Position numbers and translations under genes: made by a program. The notes below the pieces were generated by a model. It was not told the DNA's origin, did not search any database, and saw nothing but the letters and a program-made list of their open reading frames with translations. Positions 1 to 9,108 of a stretch of 64,000 nucleotides of DNA are shown here, piece after piece. Source of the stretch: an uncultured Cedecea sp. Lineage in GTDB: Bacteria > Pseudomonadota > Gammaproteobacteria > Enterobacterales > Enterobacteriaceae. The stretch covers positions 124,001 through 188,000 of the forward strand of contig NZ_CANMLV010000001.1 of assembly GCF_947498825.1 (NCBI RefSeq), in the 5' to 3' direction. How positions within the stretch are numbered: position 1 is the first letter of the stretch; each line of letters starts with the position of its first letter.

Positions 1-1089
1 ATGGCAGACACGTTTTCAGTCCCTGTATCCTTTTCAGGCTACGTTTCTGGCATGTACACTCTGGGTGCCGTGCTTTCAGGGGTGGCTGCTTTTTACTGGA
101 TAGACCGTTTTAATCAAAAGCACTTCTTATTTAAAAATATGGCGTTGCTGGGGATCCTCACATTTCTGTCCACTCTCACAACGCAGTTTGACCTTCTTCT
201 GGCACTGCGCTTTTGCGCAGGATTAGTTGGCGGAACAACAATGGGGGTGGGGATCAGTATTTTGATCAATCACACCCCCGCAAACTTGCGTGGCAAAATG
301 CTGGCAACGGTAATTGCCTCTTTTTCGCTAGTGAGCATTGCCGGTATGCCTGCCATACTATTTTTGTGCACACACTATGGCTGGCATACTGCACTATGGT
401 TAATCAGTTCACTCTGCCTGTTATCTTTGCCGTTAATTATCTTTACCCTTCCCAAAGATAAAGCCTCATCAAACGTAAAAGTCCGCCTTTCGCTGAATAC
501 ACAAACCGTACTTTTCGCCTCCTGTACTGCGTTGGTACAATTCAGTCCTATGCTGATTATTCCGATTTTAATTCCATTAATGACGCAATATATGGGAGCA
601 CAGCCAAAGCTGCTGCCCTTATTATTTTTAAGTGGAGGAATTGCCGGCTATTTATTTACCAGAATAACAGGCATTCTGACATCGCGGTTATCTGCTCTGG
701 CGCTGGCAACAATTTCAACGTTGTTATTTATCGCAAGCTTGCTGATCCCTTTGATGGGTTATGATAATACCTTTCTGTTTATCACCTTATTTCTTGGCGC
801 CTCCTATAGTCGACTGGTTTCTGCTTCGGCAATTGCTGTCCGGTATCCTGAGAATGAAAAACGCGCGCGCTTTTCTTCACTACAGACCGCAATAATGTAT
901 CTGATAACCACCCTCGCATTTTTTCTCTCGTCGTTATTACTCCCCGACCAGGGCATAACCGCGCAAGGTCTTAACAGGCTGCTGGTGATATGTGCATTAA
1001 CCGCATCCGCATACCCTTTGCTGGTCATCATGCTGGAAAAAGAACTGGCGAAACGGGCCCTTCAGCATAACCACCTTTTCAGTGGTTAA
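1..1089 (+). CDS. MFS transporter, N-terminus cut off by window edge
   Basis: A polytopic membrane protein of the major facilitator superfamily, DHA1/drug or sugar-efflux type, acting in the inner membrane; substrate unknown. The readable 362 residues begin with a loop and then the stretch that normally forms TM2, followed by the loop-2/3 motif region (WIDRFNQKHFLFKN). The RGKMLATV segment and about ten further hydrophobic helices follow. Families of this type have 12 helices and about 390-400 residues, so TM1 and the true start lie left of base 1. The ATG at position 1 is probably an internal Met. The gene ends cleanly at 1089 and stands alone on this strand. Family assignment is firm; function is not. 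Confidence 0.8.
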   Translation: MADTFSVPVSFSGYVSGMYTLGAVLSGVAAFYWIDRFNQKHFLFKNMALLGILTFLSTLTTQFDLLLALRFCAGLVGGTTMGVGISILINHTPANLRGKMLATVIASFSLVSIAGMPAILFLCTHYGWHTALWLISSLCLLSLPLIIFTLPKDKASSNVKVRLSLNTQTVLFASCTALVQFSPMLIIPILIPLMTQYMGAQPKLLPLLFLSGGIAGYLFTRITGILTSRLSALALATISTLLFIASLLIPLMGYDNTFLFITLFLGASYSRLVSASAIAVRYPENEKRARFSSLQTAIMYLITTLAFFLSSLLLPDQGITAQGLNRLLVICALTASAYPLLVIMLEKELAKRALQHNHLFSG

Positions 1090-1264
1090 ATAACCCCCTT
1101 TCCTGGTCTTGGGCTTTGATGAGGGGAACTACTGTCAAAGAAAGGAGACTGACTCCCCTCTGTAACATTGAAGCCGGTTCGGAAGTTATGATAAACAGAG
1201 GGGGGAAATTTTATAAATTGCATCTAAAAATCTGTCGGATGCACAGAGGAAATAACGGACATTA

Positions 1265-1840
1265 ATGGCTGATACGATGAAATATTTATTGCTGCTGGTA
1301 ACGATTCTCGCCGGATGTACAAGTGCGCCAAACTTGCCCCCTACCGATACCATTGTGGCAGTTAAACCTATTGAGTCAGGTATTATCGCCAGCTCAGCTA
1401 AATACAGTTACCGCTTTTTTCGTGACGGTGTACCGCAGGAATATCAGCGCTATAAGACATTTTATGAACGCTTTCATCAGCAGGCTTCCGGAGTACGGGT
1501 TAACTTTTTGGTCGAACAGCATGAAGTGACGGCAGAGTATCTGGTGGTGATTGATAAGCGCAAACTGGATGCCGGACAGCATACAGAGCTTATCAATAAA
1601 TATCAGGCAGTGGAGATGGATAACAACAACCTCGGCGTTCTGTTTAAAGCTGCAGGATTTTGGTCTTCATCCTACGCTCCAGAACTGGCCGCCCCCTACC
1701 AGCTGGCACAGCCTGTCGTGGTATCAATCAATGATAAAACCAAAACTCTGAGCGCATTGGGAACCGCCGCTATGGTCCCATTACTCCCCTTATTCCCACT
1801 GTTTATGATGTACGGATGCGCCACCGGCCCCTGTGTTTGA
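1265..1840 (+). CDS. Putative lipoprotein, unrecognised family
   Basis: A 191-residue protein with a short hydrophobic signal ending in a lipobox (ILAGC), so it is probably diacylated at that Cys and carried by the Lol system. ATG codons occur at 1265 and 1277; the second gives a more typical signal (MKYLLLLVTILAGC). The mature part is mixed polar and the C-terminus is a hydrophobic, Pro-rich run (VPLLPLFPLFMMYGCATGPCV-like, two Cys), which is unusual for a soluble lipoprotein and might be a membrane-associated tail. I do not recognise the family. It is monocistronic between an MFS gene and nhaA. Confidence 0.65.
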   Translation: MADTMKYLLLLVTILAGCTSAPNLPPTDTIVAVKPIESGIIASSAKYSYRFFRDGVPQEYQRYKTFYERFHQQASGVRVNFLVEQHEVTAEYLVVIDKRKLDAGQHTELINKYQAVEMDNNNLGVLFKAAGFWSSSYAPELAAPYQLAQPVVVSINDKTKTLSALGTAAMVPLLPLFPLFMMYGCATGPCV

Positions 1841-1851
1841 CTTATGTTTTA

Positions 1852-1906
1852 TGTCGTGGTGAAAGTATAGTCTTTAATCAGACGCCAAATTTACTGTACC
1901 ACGACA
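1852..1906. repeat. 9-bp inverted repeat downstream of the lipoprotein gene
   Basis: TGTCGTGGT at 1852-1860 is perfectly inverted at 1898-1906 (ACCACGACA), with a 37-base loop. It begins 12 bases after the lipoprotein stop. No T-tract follows, so a simple terminator is unlikely; an mRNA 3' structure or the footprint of a lost element are alternatives. Confidence 0.3.
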
Positions 1907-1985
1907 AACCACTGACAGAGATTGCTCCTCTTATTCATTATCAATAAACCGCCCTCCCCTTTACGCTAACTTACATAGTCTGAGC

Positions 1986-2007
1986 AACATTCAACATTTT
2001 GAATGTT
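1986..2007. promoter_or_regulatory. Inverted repeat upstream of nhaA, candidate operator
   Basis: AACATTC at 1986-1992 is mirrored by GAATGTT at 2001-2007 across 8 bases, about 110 bp before the nhaA start, in AT-rich DNA that probably also holds the promoter. In E. coli nhaA is activated by the LysR-type regulator NhaR; no nhaR is present next to this gene. The regulator assignment is inference only. Confidence 0.25.
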
Positions 2008-2117
2008 AAAGTGTTAACGTTCTAAAAAAGAGAAAATTCAATGATAAATATAAGTTTTCATTATTAATTTCGCAAAAATCGTTGTTTTAGTCCAAGCTTT
2101 AAATTTCGGGAGGTTAG

Positions 2118-3299
2118 ATGCAAAAAAAACAAAGTAAACATACCGACAGGGTCAGTAATCCTATTTCTGATTTTTTTAGTTCACCAATGGCCGGGGGTAT
2201 TATTCTTATTGTCGCATCTTTAGCCGCAATAATAGTCGCGAACTCACCTCTTGGAGAAAGTTATAGCCAACTGTTAAAAACAAAAGTTATCGGGCTCTCC
2301 ATCGAACACTGGGTCAATGATGCTTTAATGGCAATATTTTTTATGTTTGTCGGACTCGAGATCAAACGTGAACTTCTCGTCGGACAGTTAGCAACATGGA
2401 GTCAACGCGCATTGCCGGGATTTGCCGCTGTAGGTGGCATGCTGGTACCTGCGCTGATTTATGTCTGTTTTAATATCGGGAATGAGGAAACTATTGGCGG
2501 TTGGGCTATTCCAGCAGCAACCGATATCGCCTTCGCGCTAGGCGTTTTAGCCTTACTCGGTAATCGGGTTCCGGTATCACTAAAAATATTTTTGTCTGCA
2601 TTAGCTATTCTGGATGATATGGGCGCAGTACTTATCATCGCTATCTTTTATACCGCCGATATCTCATTGCTTATGCTGGCCGGTGCGTTATCAATGACGG
2701 CAATACTTTTTATTCTGAATCGCAGTGGGGTAACGCGTTTACTACCTTACATACTGGTCGGCTTTGTGCTTTGGTTCTTTATGCTTCAGTCGGGGGTGCA
2801 TGCTACTATCGCCGGTATATTATTGGCTTTCTTCATACCTCTCAGAGTCAACAAAACAGAAAAACCTGTACCACTGGAGCGCCTTGAACACGCCGTTAAT
2901 CCTTGGGTAACTTTTTTTATTTTACCTCTTTTTGGTTTTGCCAATGCAGGGGTCGCCTTATCGGGGTTAACCCTTGACGATCTGTTATCACCTGTACCTG
3001 TTGGGGTTGCCTTAGGACTATTCTTCGGTAAGCAGGTGGGTATTTTTGGTCTGGCTTTGCTTGCCGTACTCTGTGGACTTGCTAAACGCCCTGACCATAG
3101 CAGCTGGCTGCAGATTTACGGGATATCTATATTATGCGGTATTGGATTTACCATGAGTCTCTTTATTGGCAACCTTGCATTCGTAGGTAATCAGTTACTC
3201 ATCGACGAGGTTAAAATAGGTGTCTTGCTGGGTTCGATATTGGCTGCATTAGCAGGTAGCTTAATATTAAGGTTCTCGCCATCCAGACAATCTAAATGA
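2118..3299 (+). CDS. nhaA: Na+/H+ antiporter NhaA
   Basis: Electrogenic antiporter of the inner membrane that exports Na+ or Li+ in exchange for two H+, giving salt and alkaline-pH tolerance. The 393-residue length is close to E. coli NhaA (388). The ion-binding aspartates are visible: [10 protein letters not shown] (Asp136, equivalent to E. coli Asp133) and AILDDMGA (Asp166-Asp167, equivalent to 163-164). About 12 hydrophobic helices can be seen. The start at 2118 is preceded by a strong ribosome site (GGGAGG). In E. coli nhaA is followed by its activator nhaR; here it is followed by a convergent betaine/choline-type carrier, so local regulation may differ. Both neighbours deal with salt or osmotic stress. 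Confidence 0.95.
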   Translation: MQKKQSKHTDRVSNPISDFFSSPMAGGIILIVASLAAIIVANSPLGESYSQLLKTKVIGLSIEHWVNDALMAIFFMFVGLEIKRELLVGQLATWSQRALPGFAAVGGMLVPALIYVCFNIGNEETIGGWAIPAATDIAFALGVLALLGNRVPVSLKIFLSALAILDDMGAVLIIAIFYTADISLLMLAGALSMTAILFILNRSGVTRLLPYILVGFVLWFFMLQSGVHATIAGILLAFFIPLRVNKTEKPVPLERLEHAVNPWVTFFILPLFGFANAGVALSGLTLDDLLSPVPVGVALGLFFGKQVGIFGLALLAVLCGLAKRPDHSSWLQIYGISILCGIGFTMSLFIGNLAFVGNQLLIDEVKIGVLLGSILAALAGSLILRFSPSRQSK

Positions 3300-3408
3300 A
3301 ATCGATCGCCAGAGCCTTCGCAGGCTTTTAGCGTTCGATAATCTGACGACTGGACACCGATACTGTCAATACGTATCGTTACGGAAATCATAAACTTACA
3401 GGTAAAAT

Positions 3409-3434
3409 AAATGCCGCCCAGTTGGGCGGCATTT
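3409..3434. terminator. Bidirectional terminator between nhaA and betT
   Basis: Perfect 12-bp stem AAATGCCGCCCA / TGGGCGGCATTT with a 2-base loop. The A and T ends of the stem make it work in both directions, fitting the convergent genes on either side. Confidence 0.9.
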
Positions 3435-3439
3435 ATCTG

Positions 3440-5443
3440 TCAACGAACCAAGTGCAGGAAGTGCAGGTGCTTCTCGTACTGATCAAGCATATCATTGATA
3501 AGCTGCTCTTGGTTCCAGCCCATCACATCGTAATTCTGACCACCTTCTTTAAGATAGATTTCTGCTCGATAATATCGATGTTGTTCCGCTTGCTGTTCAT
3601 CATTATCCATCGCAGCCAATGCGAAAGCTGGAGAATCATATCTCCTGAGCCTGACTTCATATATGAAGTTCAACTCGTTGCCTAAATCGACTTCAAGTAT
3701 AATACGATCATCATCAGAGTCGCTTATATGACTCACCGTTCCTTGCTTGTTCAGTTCTTCCTGTACTAATGCCATGGCTGGTTGAATAACATCCCCCATA
3801 AAACGTTTCACCAGGGAACGCTTTGGTAAATGAGCGATATTACGTAATCTTCTCTGCCACGGAATAGGATTGCGGGCCGCTGTCGGGGCAATTGTCGCCA
3901 TACTCAGGCTTTCGCGCTTAGTCAAATCGCGACGCAGGGCTTTTAACAGTCCATATATTGATATCAATAAAATAATTGAGAAAGGTAATGCACTTGCTAT
4001 CGTCACCGTTTGCAAAGCGCTCAATCCCCCCGCAATCAGCAGCGCAATAGCAACAATACCCATAAGCGATGCCCAGAAAATACGCTGCCAGACAGGAGTA
4101 TTTGCTACCCCGCCAGATGCAAGAGTATCAACAACCATTGCCCCCGAATCAGCAGAAGTTATAAAAAAGACAACGACCATCGCCATGGCAATAAATGACA
4201 GCACCGAAGAAAACGGAAAATGCTCTAAAAAATTAAACAGGGCAAGAGCAACATCCTGCTGCACGGTATTGGCTAGATCATCTGCCCCTTGGGTCATGAT
4301 GAGATAGATAGAGCTATTACCAAACACCGTCATCCACATGAGGGTAAAACCTGCTGGAACAAACAGAACTCCGGTAACAAATTCACGAATGGTTCTGCCA
4401 CGAGAAACCCGTGCGATGAACATTCCTACAAACGGCGACCATGAAAGCCACCAACCCCAATACAATAATGTCCAGCCGCCAAGCCAGTTGCTTGATTTAG
4501 GCTCATAAGCGTAAAGGTTAAAAGTTTTACTCACGAGTTCTGAAAGATAACCGCCAGTATTTTCCACAAATGATTTTAATAATAGTACTGTCGGTCCCAG
4601 ACACAGAACGAGCACAACAAGCAAAACAGCAAGACTTAGGTTAATTTCCGACAGGATACGTATCCCCTTATCCAGCCCGGACACCACCGAAATTGTCGCT
4701 AATCCCGTAATGACTACAATAAGAATGACCTGCACCGTCTCATTAATCGGCACGCCAAAAAGATGGTTTAAACCGGCATTAACCTGCAAAACACCGTATC
4801 CCAGAGATGTTGCAACGCCAAAGACCGTCCCTATAACGGCGAAAATATCGACCGCGTGGCCGATAGGTCCGTAGATGCGATCGCCTATAATTGGATAAAG
4901 GGCGGAGCGAAGTGTTAAAGGCAGGCCGTGGCGGTAACTAAAAAATGCCAGAATCAGCGCAACAATGGCATAGATAGCCCATGCATGCAGCCCCCAGTGA
5001 AAAAACGTCAGGCGCAAGGCTTCTTTTGCTGCAGCAACAGTCTCAGGAGTGCCAACCGGAGGCGAAAGATAATGCATCACAGGTTCGGCAACGCCAAAAA
5101 ACATCAGACCGATCCCCATCCCTGCGGAAAAAAGCATCGCAAACCACGAGTGATAGCTGAAATCGGGCTGGGCGTGATCCGGTCCTAACTTGATATCACC
5201 GTAACGTGAAAGACCGAGAAAAGTAACAGTCAGTAAAATCAGAGCGACTGCTAAGACATAAAACCAACTGGCATTGGTAAATATTTGTTGTTGCAATAAT
5301 TTAAAATTTTTGTCAGCTAAATCCGGGAATATGGCGGCGAAAGCGACAAGAAGGAAAATTAACAAAGCAGATGTGTAGAATACCGCTTTGTTAATCTGAC
5401 TTTTAGGCTTCTTTGGAGGGGTGCTATTTTCAGTCATAATCAT
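3440..5443 (-). CDS. betT: BCCT-family choline/betaine transporter (BetT-like)
   Basis: Secondary transporter of the betaine/choline/carnitine family, importing a quaternary ammonium osmolyte across the inner membrane. The 667 residues fit BetT (677 in E. coli). The glycine stretch in TM3 reads GMGIGLMFFGVAEP, and the core shows WGWWLSWSPFVGMFIARVSRGRTI, the BCCT signature. A long cytoplasmic C-terminal domain (about residues 520-667), ending in a DMLDQYEKHLHFLHL segment like E. coli BetT, is thought to control osmotic activation in that family. No betI, betA or betB is adjacent, so oxidation of choline to betaine is not locally linked. Start: ATGs at 5443 and 5437 are both possible. The exact substrate is not certain. 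Confidence 0.85.
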   Translation of the reverse strand: MIMTENSTPPKKPKSQINKAVFYTSALLIFLLVAFAAIFPDLADKNFKLLQQQIFTNASWFYVLAVALILLTVTFLGLSRYGDIKLGPDHAQPDFSYHSWFAMLFSAGMGIGLMFFGVAEPVMHYLSPPVGTPETVAAAKEALRLTFFHWGLHAWAIYAIVALILAFFSYRHGLPLTLRSALYPIIGDRIYGPIGHAVDIFAVIGTVFGVATSLGYGVLQVNAGLNHLFGVPINETVQVILIVVITGLATISVVSGLDKGIRILSEINLSLAVLLVVLVLCLGPTVLLLKSFVENTGGYLSELVSKTFNLYAYEPKSSNWLGGWTLLYWGWWLSWSPFVGMFIARVSRGRTIREFVTGVLFVPAGFTLMWMTVFGNSSIYLIMTQGADDLANTVQQDVALALFNFLEHFPFSSVLSFIAMAMVVVFFITSADSGAMVVDTLASGGVANTPVWQRIFWASLMGIVAIALLIAGGLSALQTVTIASALPFSIILLISIYGLLKALRRDLTKRESLSMATIAPTAARNPIPWQRRLRNIAHLPKRSLVKRFMGDVIQPAMALVQEELNKQGTVSHISDSDDDRIILEVDLGNELNFIYEVRLRRYDSPAFALAAMDNDEQQAEQHRYYRAEIYLKEGGQNYDVMGWNQEQLINDMLDQYEKHLHFLHLVR

Positions 5444-5770
5444 TCATTCCATTTATTTGGATCCGCATCCGTTAATCAGTTTACAGGATAGCCCGAATAA
5501 GCTATCCATAGGGTTCCATTTGAATATCAAAAATGATTATACATTAAAGCGGCCTTTTATGCTTCAGGACTGCGGTAAACTGTCTGGATCACGTTGACTG
5601 GCTGTTTTGCGCGAGAAGCAGAAGTTATAAATTGTTCTCGCATTGGGTTGCGGAATGACTCACATTGCAGTGTATTAATCAGCGGGAAACAGGTCAAGTA
5701 TTGCTGAAACTTTTGAAAAAATCCCGCTTTCAAAATTTACAACTCAATGAAATGATCCTGAAATAACGAA
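5444..5770. other. Intergenic region upstream of the BCCT gene
   Basis: No coding region is supported. It must contain the BCCT-gene promoter, which I cannot place with confidence. A 7-bp inverted repeat (GCGAGAA at 5611, TTCTCGC ending at 5641) is present without a clear role. The right end runs into IS-derived sequence. Confidence 0.4.
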
Positions 5771-6059
5771 CTGACCTGTCCCCAGTATTAGATACAACGT
5801 CAGTGAGTCATATCCGTTGGTTTTTTTCATATATTCCATTGCGCCAGTCCGCAGGAAATTCATCTGGCGTCAGGTGATCCAGCGATACATGCGGACGGCG
5901 CTCGTTATCATCCCACCCCAAGTTATTAATCGTTTTCCTGGCGTGAACAATACCGCTGAGCCAGTGCTCGTTCAGGCACTTATCTCTGAATCGTCCGTTA
6001 AAGATATCAATGAATCCGTTCTGAACTGGCTTGTCTGGCTGGATCGACGGTTTTTCCAT
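5771..6059 (-). pseudogene. IS3-family (IS407-like) transposase remnant with one IS end
   Basis: An 83-codon reading frame (6059 to 5808) encodes only the C-terminal part of an IS3-family OrfB transposase: DKPVQNGFIDIFNGRFRDK, CLNEHW, and ERRPHVSLDHLTPDEF correspond to the end of the DDE integrase domain around and after its last Glu. The canonical Glu in the GFIESFNGR context is Asp here (GFIDIFNGR). About 25 bases beyond the stop, the sequence CTGACCTGTCCCC (5771-5783) resembles the end of an IS407-group terminal repeat. The catalytic N-terminal two thirds, OrfA and the other end are missing, so this is an inactive fossil. Confidence 0.75.
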
Positions 6060-6104
6060 TGGGGAAAATTAATCACCAACCGCGAGATGAAAACGAAGGG
6101 GAAT

Positions 6105-6554
6105 TTACGCTTTGGCTAGCGGCTTCATGCGAAAGCTGATACCCATACGATTAAGTGCATTCATTGTTGCAATCACGATGGTTAAATCAACCAAATCTTT
6201 TTCACCAAATACTGAAAGCGCTGCAGAATAGGCTTCATCCGAAGCATGTGTCTCACTTACACGGGTCACTTCTTCTGCCCAGGCAAGTGCCGCTTGTTCC
6301 AGATCCGAGAATAAGTAAGCAGCCTCATCCCATACTGGAATCAGTACTATTTTCTCTACCGACATCCCCTGCTTTATAAGATCGCGAGTATGAATATCAA
6401 TACAATGCGCGCAACCATTAATCTGAGAGACTCTTAAAAAAACCAAATGAATTAACTCTTCCGGCAGATTTGTTCCTGTTGTGGCGAAATGATGCAGAGC
6501 TCCCAGCGCCTTTGACCCTTCTGCTGATACTTGGAACCAATTTGGACGTTTCAT
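6105..6554 (-). CDS. Carboxymuconolactone decarboxylase / AhpD-like protein
   Basis: A 149-residue all-helical protein of the CMD/AhpD superfamily. The redox motif is intact: NGCAHCIDIH with Cys48, Cys51 and His55, the CxxC...H arrangement used by alkylhydroperoxidase AhpD-type peroxidase or disulfide-reductase enzymes. Many relatives of this length are annotated only as carboxymuconolactone decarboxylase family protein; the Cys pair points to peroxidase rather than decarboxylase chemistry. The start at 6554 has a good site (AGGAAAG). It is a single gene bordered by an IS fossil and the biotin-linked cluster, with a possible operator just upstream. Confidence 0.85.
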   Translation of the reverse strand: MKRPNWFQVSAEGSKALGALHHFATTGTNLPEELIHLVFLRVSQINGCAHCIDIHTRDLIKQGMSVEKIVLIPVWDEAAYLFSDLEQAALAWAEEVTRVSETHASDEAYSAALSVFGEKDLVDLTIVIATMNALNRMGISFRMKPLAKA

Positions 6555-6580
6555 TTTCTTTCCTTTATAGAGAGTTGGGC

Positions 6581-6612
6581 AGGTGATTTATCTACAAAAA
6601 TACGTATCACCT
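6581..6612. promoter_or_regulatory. Inverted repeat upstream of the AhpD-like gene
   Basis: AGGTGAT (6581-6587) is perfectly inverted as ATCACCT (6606-6612), 18 bases apart and starting 26 bp before the AhpD-like start. This is the expected place for an operator over a promoter. No regulator gene is adjacent, so the cognate protein is unknown. Confidence 0.3.
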
Positions 6613-6850
6613 TCTTAAAAAGGGTGACTCACTGATACTTCAGAGTTCAATCATAGTAATCAACGTTGACATATAAAAAAGACACAAAGAGGAAGAAAAT
6701 GCGTAGGACATGATGAAAAATGGAATGCCATGACTCTAATTTGAGTTTATTTAACAATGATGGTTTTAGCCCTGGCAACGTCGAGATCACACAGAACCAC
6801 GGGAGCAAAATGTCTCCATATTAAATCGCTCATGACCCGCGGTTCACTGA

Positions 6851-7969
6851 TTACTGAAGCTTGTTTTTAGCCGTGAGTAACATGGCCGCACCCAGTCCAC
6901 CCGCGCCGGCAATCGCGCAGATCCCCTGACAATAATCGGCAGTCTTTAGACTCTGGAACAGACGACAGGCCAGAATCGTCCCGGAGGCACCAATCGGATG
7001 ACCACGCGCCAAAGCGCCGCCCGCAAGATTGGTTCGCTGATGATTGAGCCCGGTTTCATTCAGACAGACGATAGCTTGTACGGCATAGGCTTCCATCATC
7101 TCAACGATACAGCGCCGCCGGTCTGTTTGCGGTCGGTCGGCAAAGAGCTGGTTTATCGCAGCGACGGGGGCATAACCAGGCAGCATAATATCAGCGCCGA
7201 CACTAACATAGTGGCTAATTTCCACCCTAAAACCGATGTTAAGCTTTTCAGCCACGGCTTCAGACACGACCAAACAAAAAGCCGCGCCGTCAGCTTCAAT
7301 CGCCGTTGAGACAAGGCTGACACTGCCCGCCAATATGGGTGAACGGGCAGCTAATTTACGCCCCAAATTGCGGGTGTAAATGTCCCGGTCTGTCGCCTCC
7401 AGCGGTTCTATCTCAGCACGCAGACTCGCCTGGGATGCCAGCGCTTTACTGTGGCTTGCGATGGCATATTCATCTTGCTGTTGGCGAGTGACAGCAAATT
7501 GGACAGCAAGTGCCTCAGCCGCTTCGGTCATATCGGGATCTCTGTCGGGGAAAGGGGTAAAAGCGGGACGTAAATAAAACTCAGGCGCGCGTCCATCGAC
7601 AAAGGTTTTTGCCCGTAGCGGTCTGCGCGAATAGCTTTCAGCGCCACCGGCGATAACAATCTCAGCAGCTCCGGCATCCACCAATGCTGAGGCAAGCCGC
7701 AGTGCTTCCAGTCCTCCGGTACACTGGGTATCAATCGAGATACCCGATACCTGTGGGATCCCGGCAGCTAATCCTGCCAGTCTGGCCGGATTACCTCCGC
7801 CTGCCAGACTATTGGCAAGAACAATCTGATCAACCTTTTGCGGAGCGATACCGCTCTGCTTCAGTAAGCTTTGAATAACAGGCGCAGCCAATTGACAGAC
7901 AGAAAGATGTTGAAATGCTCCTCCTCGCGGCACTACTGCGGTTCTGCGGACGGCAATGATTACGCTCAT
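6851..7969 (-). CDS. Thiolase-like protein (YhfS-type), third gene of biotin-linked operon
   Basis: A 372-residue protein with thiolase fold. It keeps the nucleophilic Cys83 (DTQCTGGLEAL) and the His324 motif (GHPIGASGT). Two normally invariant residues are changed: the NEAF asparagine is Met292 (VEMMEAYAVQ), and the C-terminal acid/base Cys of the CxGGGxG motif is Ala354 (CAIAGAGGLGAAML), with a Cys three residues earlier. Ordinary Claisen condensation or thiolysis may therefore be impaired or altered. From memory, the sequence resembles B. subtilis YhfS, which sits with an acyl ligase (YhfT) and a BioY (YhfU). The start ATG overlaps the ligase stop (ATGA), so translation is probably coupled. 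Substrate unknown; a medium- or dicarboxylic acyl-CoA is a guess. Confidence 0.85.
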   Translation of the reverse strand: MSVIIAVRRTAVVPRGGAFQHLSVCQLAAPVIQSLLKQSGIAPQKVDQIVLANSLAGGGNPARLAGLAAGIPQVSGISIDTQCTGGLEALRLASALVDAGAAEIVIAGGAESYSRRPLRAKTFVDGRAPEFYLRPAFTPFPDRDPDMTEAAEALAVQFAVTRQQQDEYAIASHSKALASQASLRAEIEPLEATDRDIYTRNLGRKLAARSPILAGSVSLVSTAIEADGAAFCLVVSEAVAEKLNIGFRVEISHYVSVGADIMLPGYAPVAAINQLFADRPQTDRRRCIVEMMEAYAVQAIVCLNETGLNHQRTNLAGGALARGHPIGASGTILACRLFQSLKTADYCQGICAIAGAGGLGAAMLLTAKNKLQ

Positions 7970-9108
7970 AACCTTGCCCCTGCCTCAAGTTTTTGCAAAT
8001 CAGGTTTACCTGAAGGTAACTGTGGAAAACAGGTCAGCCCAAAGAACTTTTTCGGCTCCATAATACTGCCCAGCTGCTGACGGATAGCCAGACGCAGACT
8101 TTGCTCTTGTCCATCACTCAACGGACCTTGTATATAAGCCCATAATACCCACCCACGCAGTCTGTCCGGACGGGCAACAACGGCGCATAATGCGCCTGTC
8201 AGCTGAGCTATCAGGGCTTCAACCCGCTCGGGATAAACATTGCTATCTGCGGAGGTGACCATGCGACTTTTACGGCCATAAAGCCACAGATTACCCGAAC
8301 TATCGAGACGCCCCATTTCCCCGACGGTGATATAGCCTGCACAATAGCGGGTTTCATCACTACTGCCCTGAGCGTATCGTTCAAATAAATAGGGGCTTTT
8401 GAGCCAAACCTCACCGACCTGCTGAGAGATATTTTTGATGACAATATCAACGCCGGGATAGGCTTTACCTACCGAGCCTGGCGGCGTATCGCTGTCGCTG
8501 AGTGTGATAAAACTGGTTTCAGAGGCACCGTAAAACTCATGGATCCGCGCGTTTGGAAAGCTCAGCTTAGTTTGCTCCCGCAGTCGGTCATCAAGCTTAC
8601 TTCCCCCACAGAGGATCAGACGTACAAGGGGACAAGGTCCACCCGCTGTGATTAATAAACGCAGTTGAGTCGGCGTAATATACAGAACCGTCACACCGCT
8701 CTCGATAAGCCGGGCTCGCTGCGAGCGTGGTCGCATGCGGCTAAGCACCTCAACGGCCAGACCCGACGCGATTGACTCGCAGGTTGCATACAGTGCCAGA
8801 GAATGATTTAACTCACCAAATACTGCATAGCGATCGTTGGCGCAGAGATTAAAGTGGCTCTGATTAACCCTGAAAGACTGCTGCCATGAATCCCAGTGAC
8901 GACGAATAATTTTGGCGGCACCACTACTCCCTCCGGTGGAGCACTCGATATAGTGATGACCTTCCAGGGGGATAATCCAGGGCGACTGCTGCAGAGCACG
9001 AAAGCTGCACTGTTTATCCCATAGATCTGCAAGTAGCCGCAGAGCTCGAGGCATATCGCCTTGAGCCTGCTCCAGTGGCAGGCCGTGATAGTGAATTAAA
9101 CTGGTCAC
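7966..9108 (-). CDS. AMP-forming acyl-CoA ligase-like enzyme (YhfT-type)
   Basis: A member of the ANL adenylate-forming family; it probably activates a carboxylic acid with ATP for transfer to CoA or a carrier. Motifs in order are the P-loop STGGSSGAAK (about 57-66), the FYGASETS adenine-binding motif (192-199), the GEMGRLDSSGNLWLYGRKSRM hinge region, and the C-terminal catalytic lysine in PSGKPD (about 368). At 380 residues it is shorter than typical 500-residue ligases and lacks much of the usual N-terminal subdomain, as I remember for YhfT-like and related short ligases. A reading frame extends upstream to 9225, but I chose the GTG at 9108 because it overlaps the nitroreductase stop (GTGA) and avoids 120 bp of overlap. 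Its stop overlaps the thiolase start. Confidence 0.85.
   Translation of the reverse strand: MTSLIHYHGLPLEQAQGDMPRALRLLADLWDKQCSFRALQQSPWIIPLEGHHYIECSTGGSSGAAKIIRRHWDSWQQSFRVNQSHFNLCANDRYAVFGELNHSLALYATCESIASGLAVEVLSRMRPRSQRARLIESGVTVLYITPTQLRLLITAGGPCPLVRLILCGGSKLDDRLREQTKLSFPNARIHEFYGASETSFITLSDSDTPPGSVGKAYPGVDIVIKNISQQVGEVWLKSPYLFERYAQGSSDETRYCAGYITVGEMGRLDSSGNLWLYGRKSRMVTSADSNVYPERVEALIAQLTGALCAVVARPDRLRGWVLWAYIQGPLSDGQEQSLRLAIRQQLGSIMEPKKFFGLTCFPQLPSGKPDLQKLEAGARL

Noticed and set aside
3422-3685. 87-codon frame on the plus strand over the betT 3' end
   Set aside because: It starts in the terminator hairpin and is antisense to well-conserved betT codons.
5611-5641. GCGAGAA/TTCTCGC hairpin upstream of betT
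   Set aside because: Seven-base stem with a 17-base AT loop and no T-run; compatible with chance.
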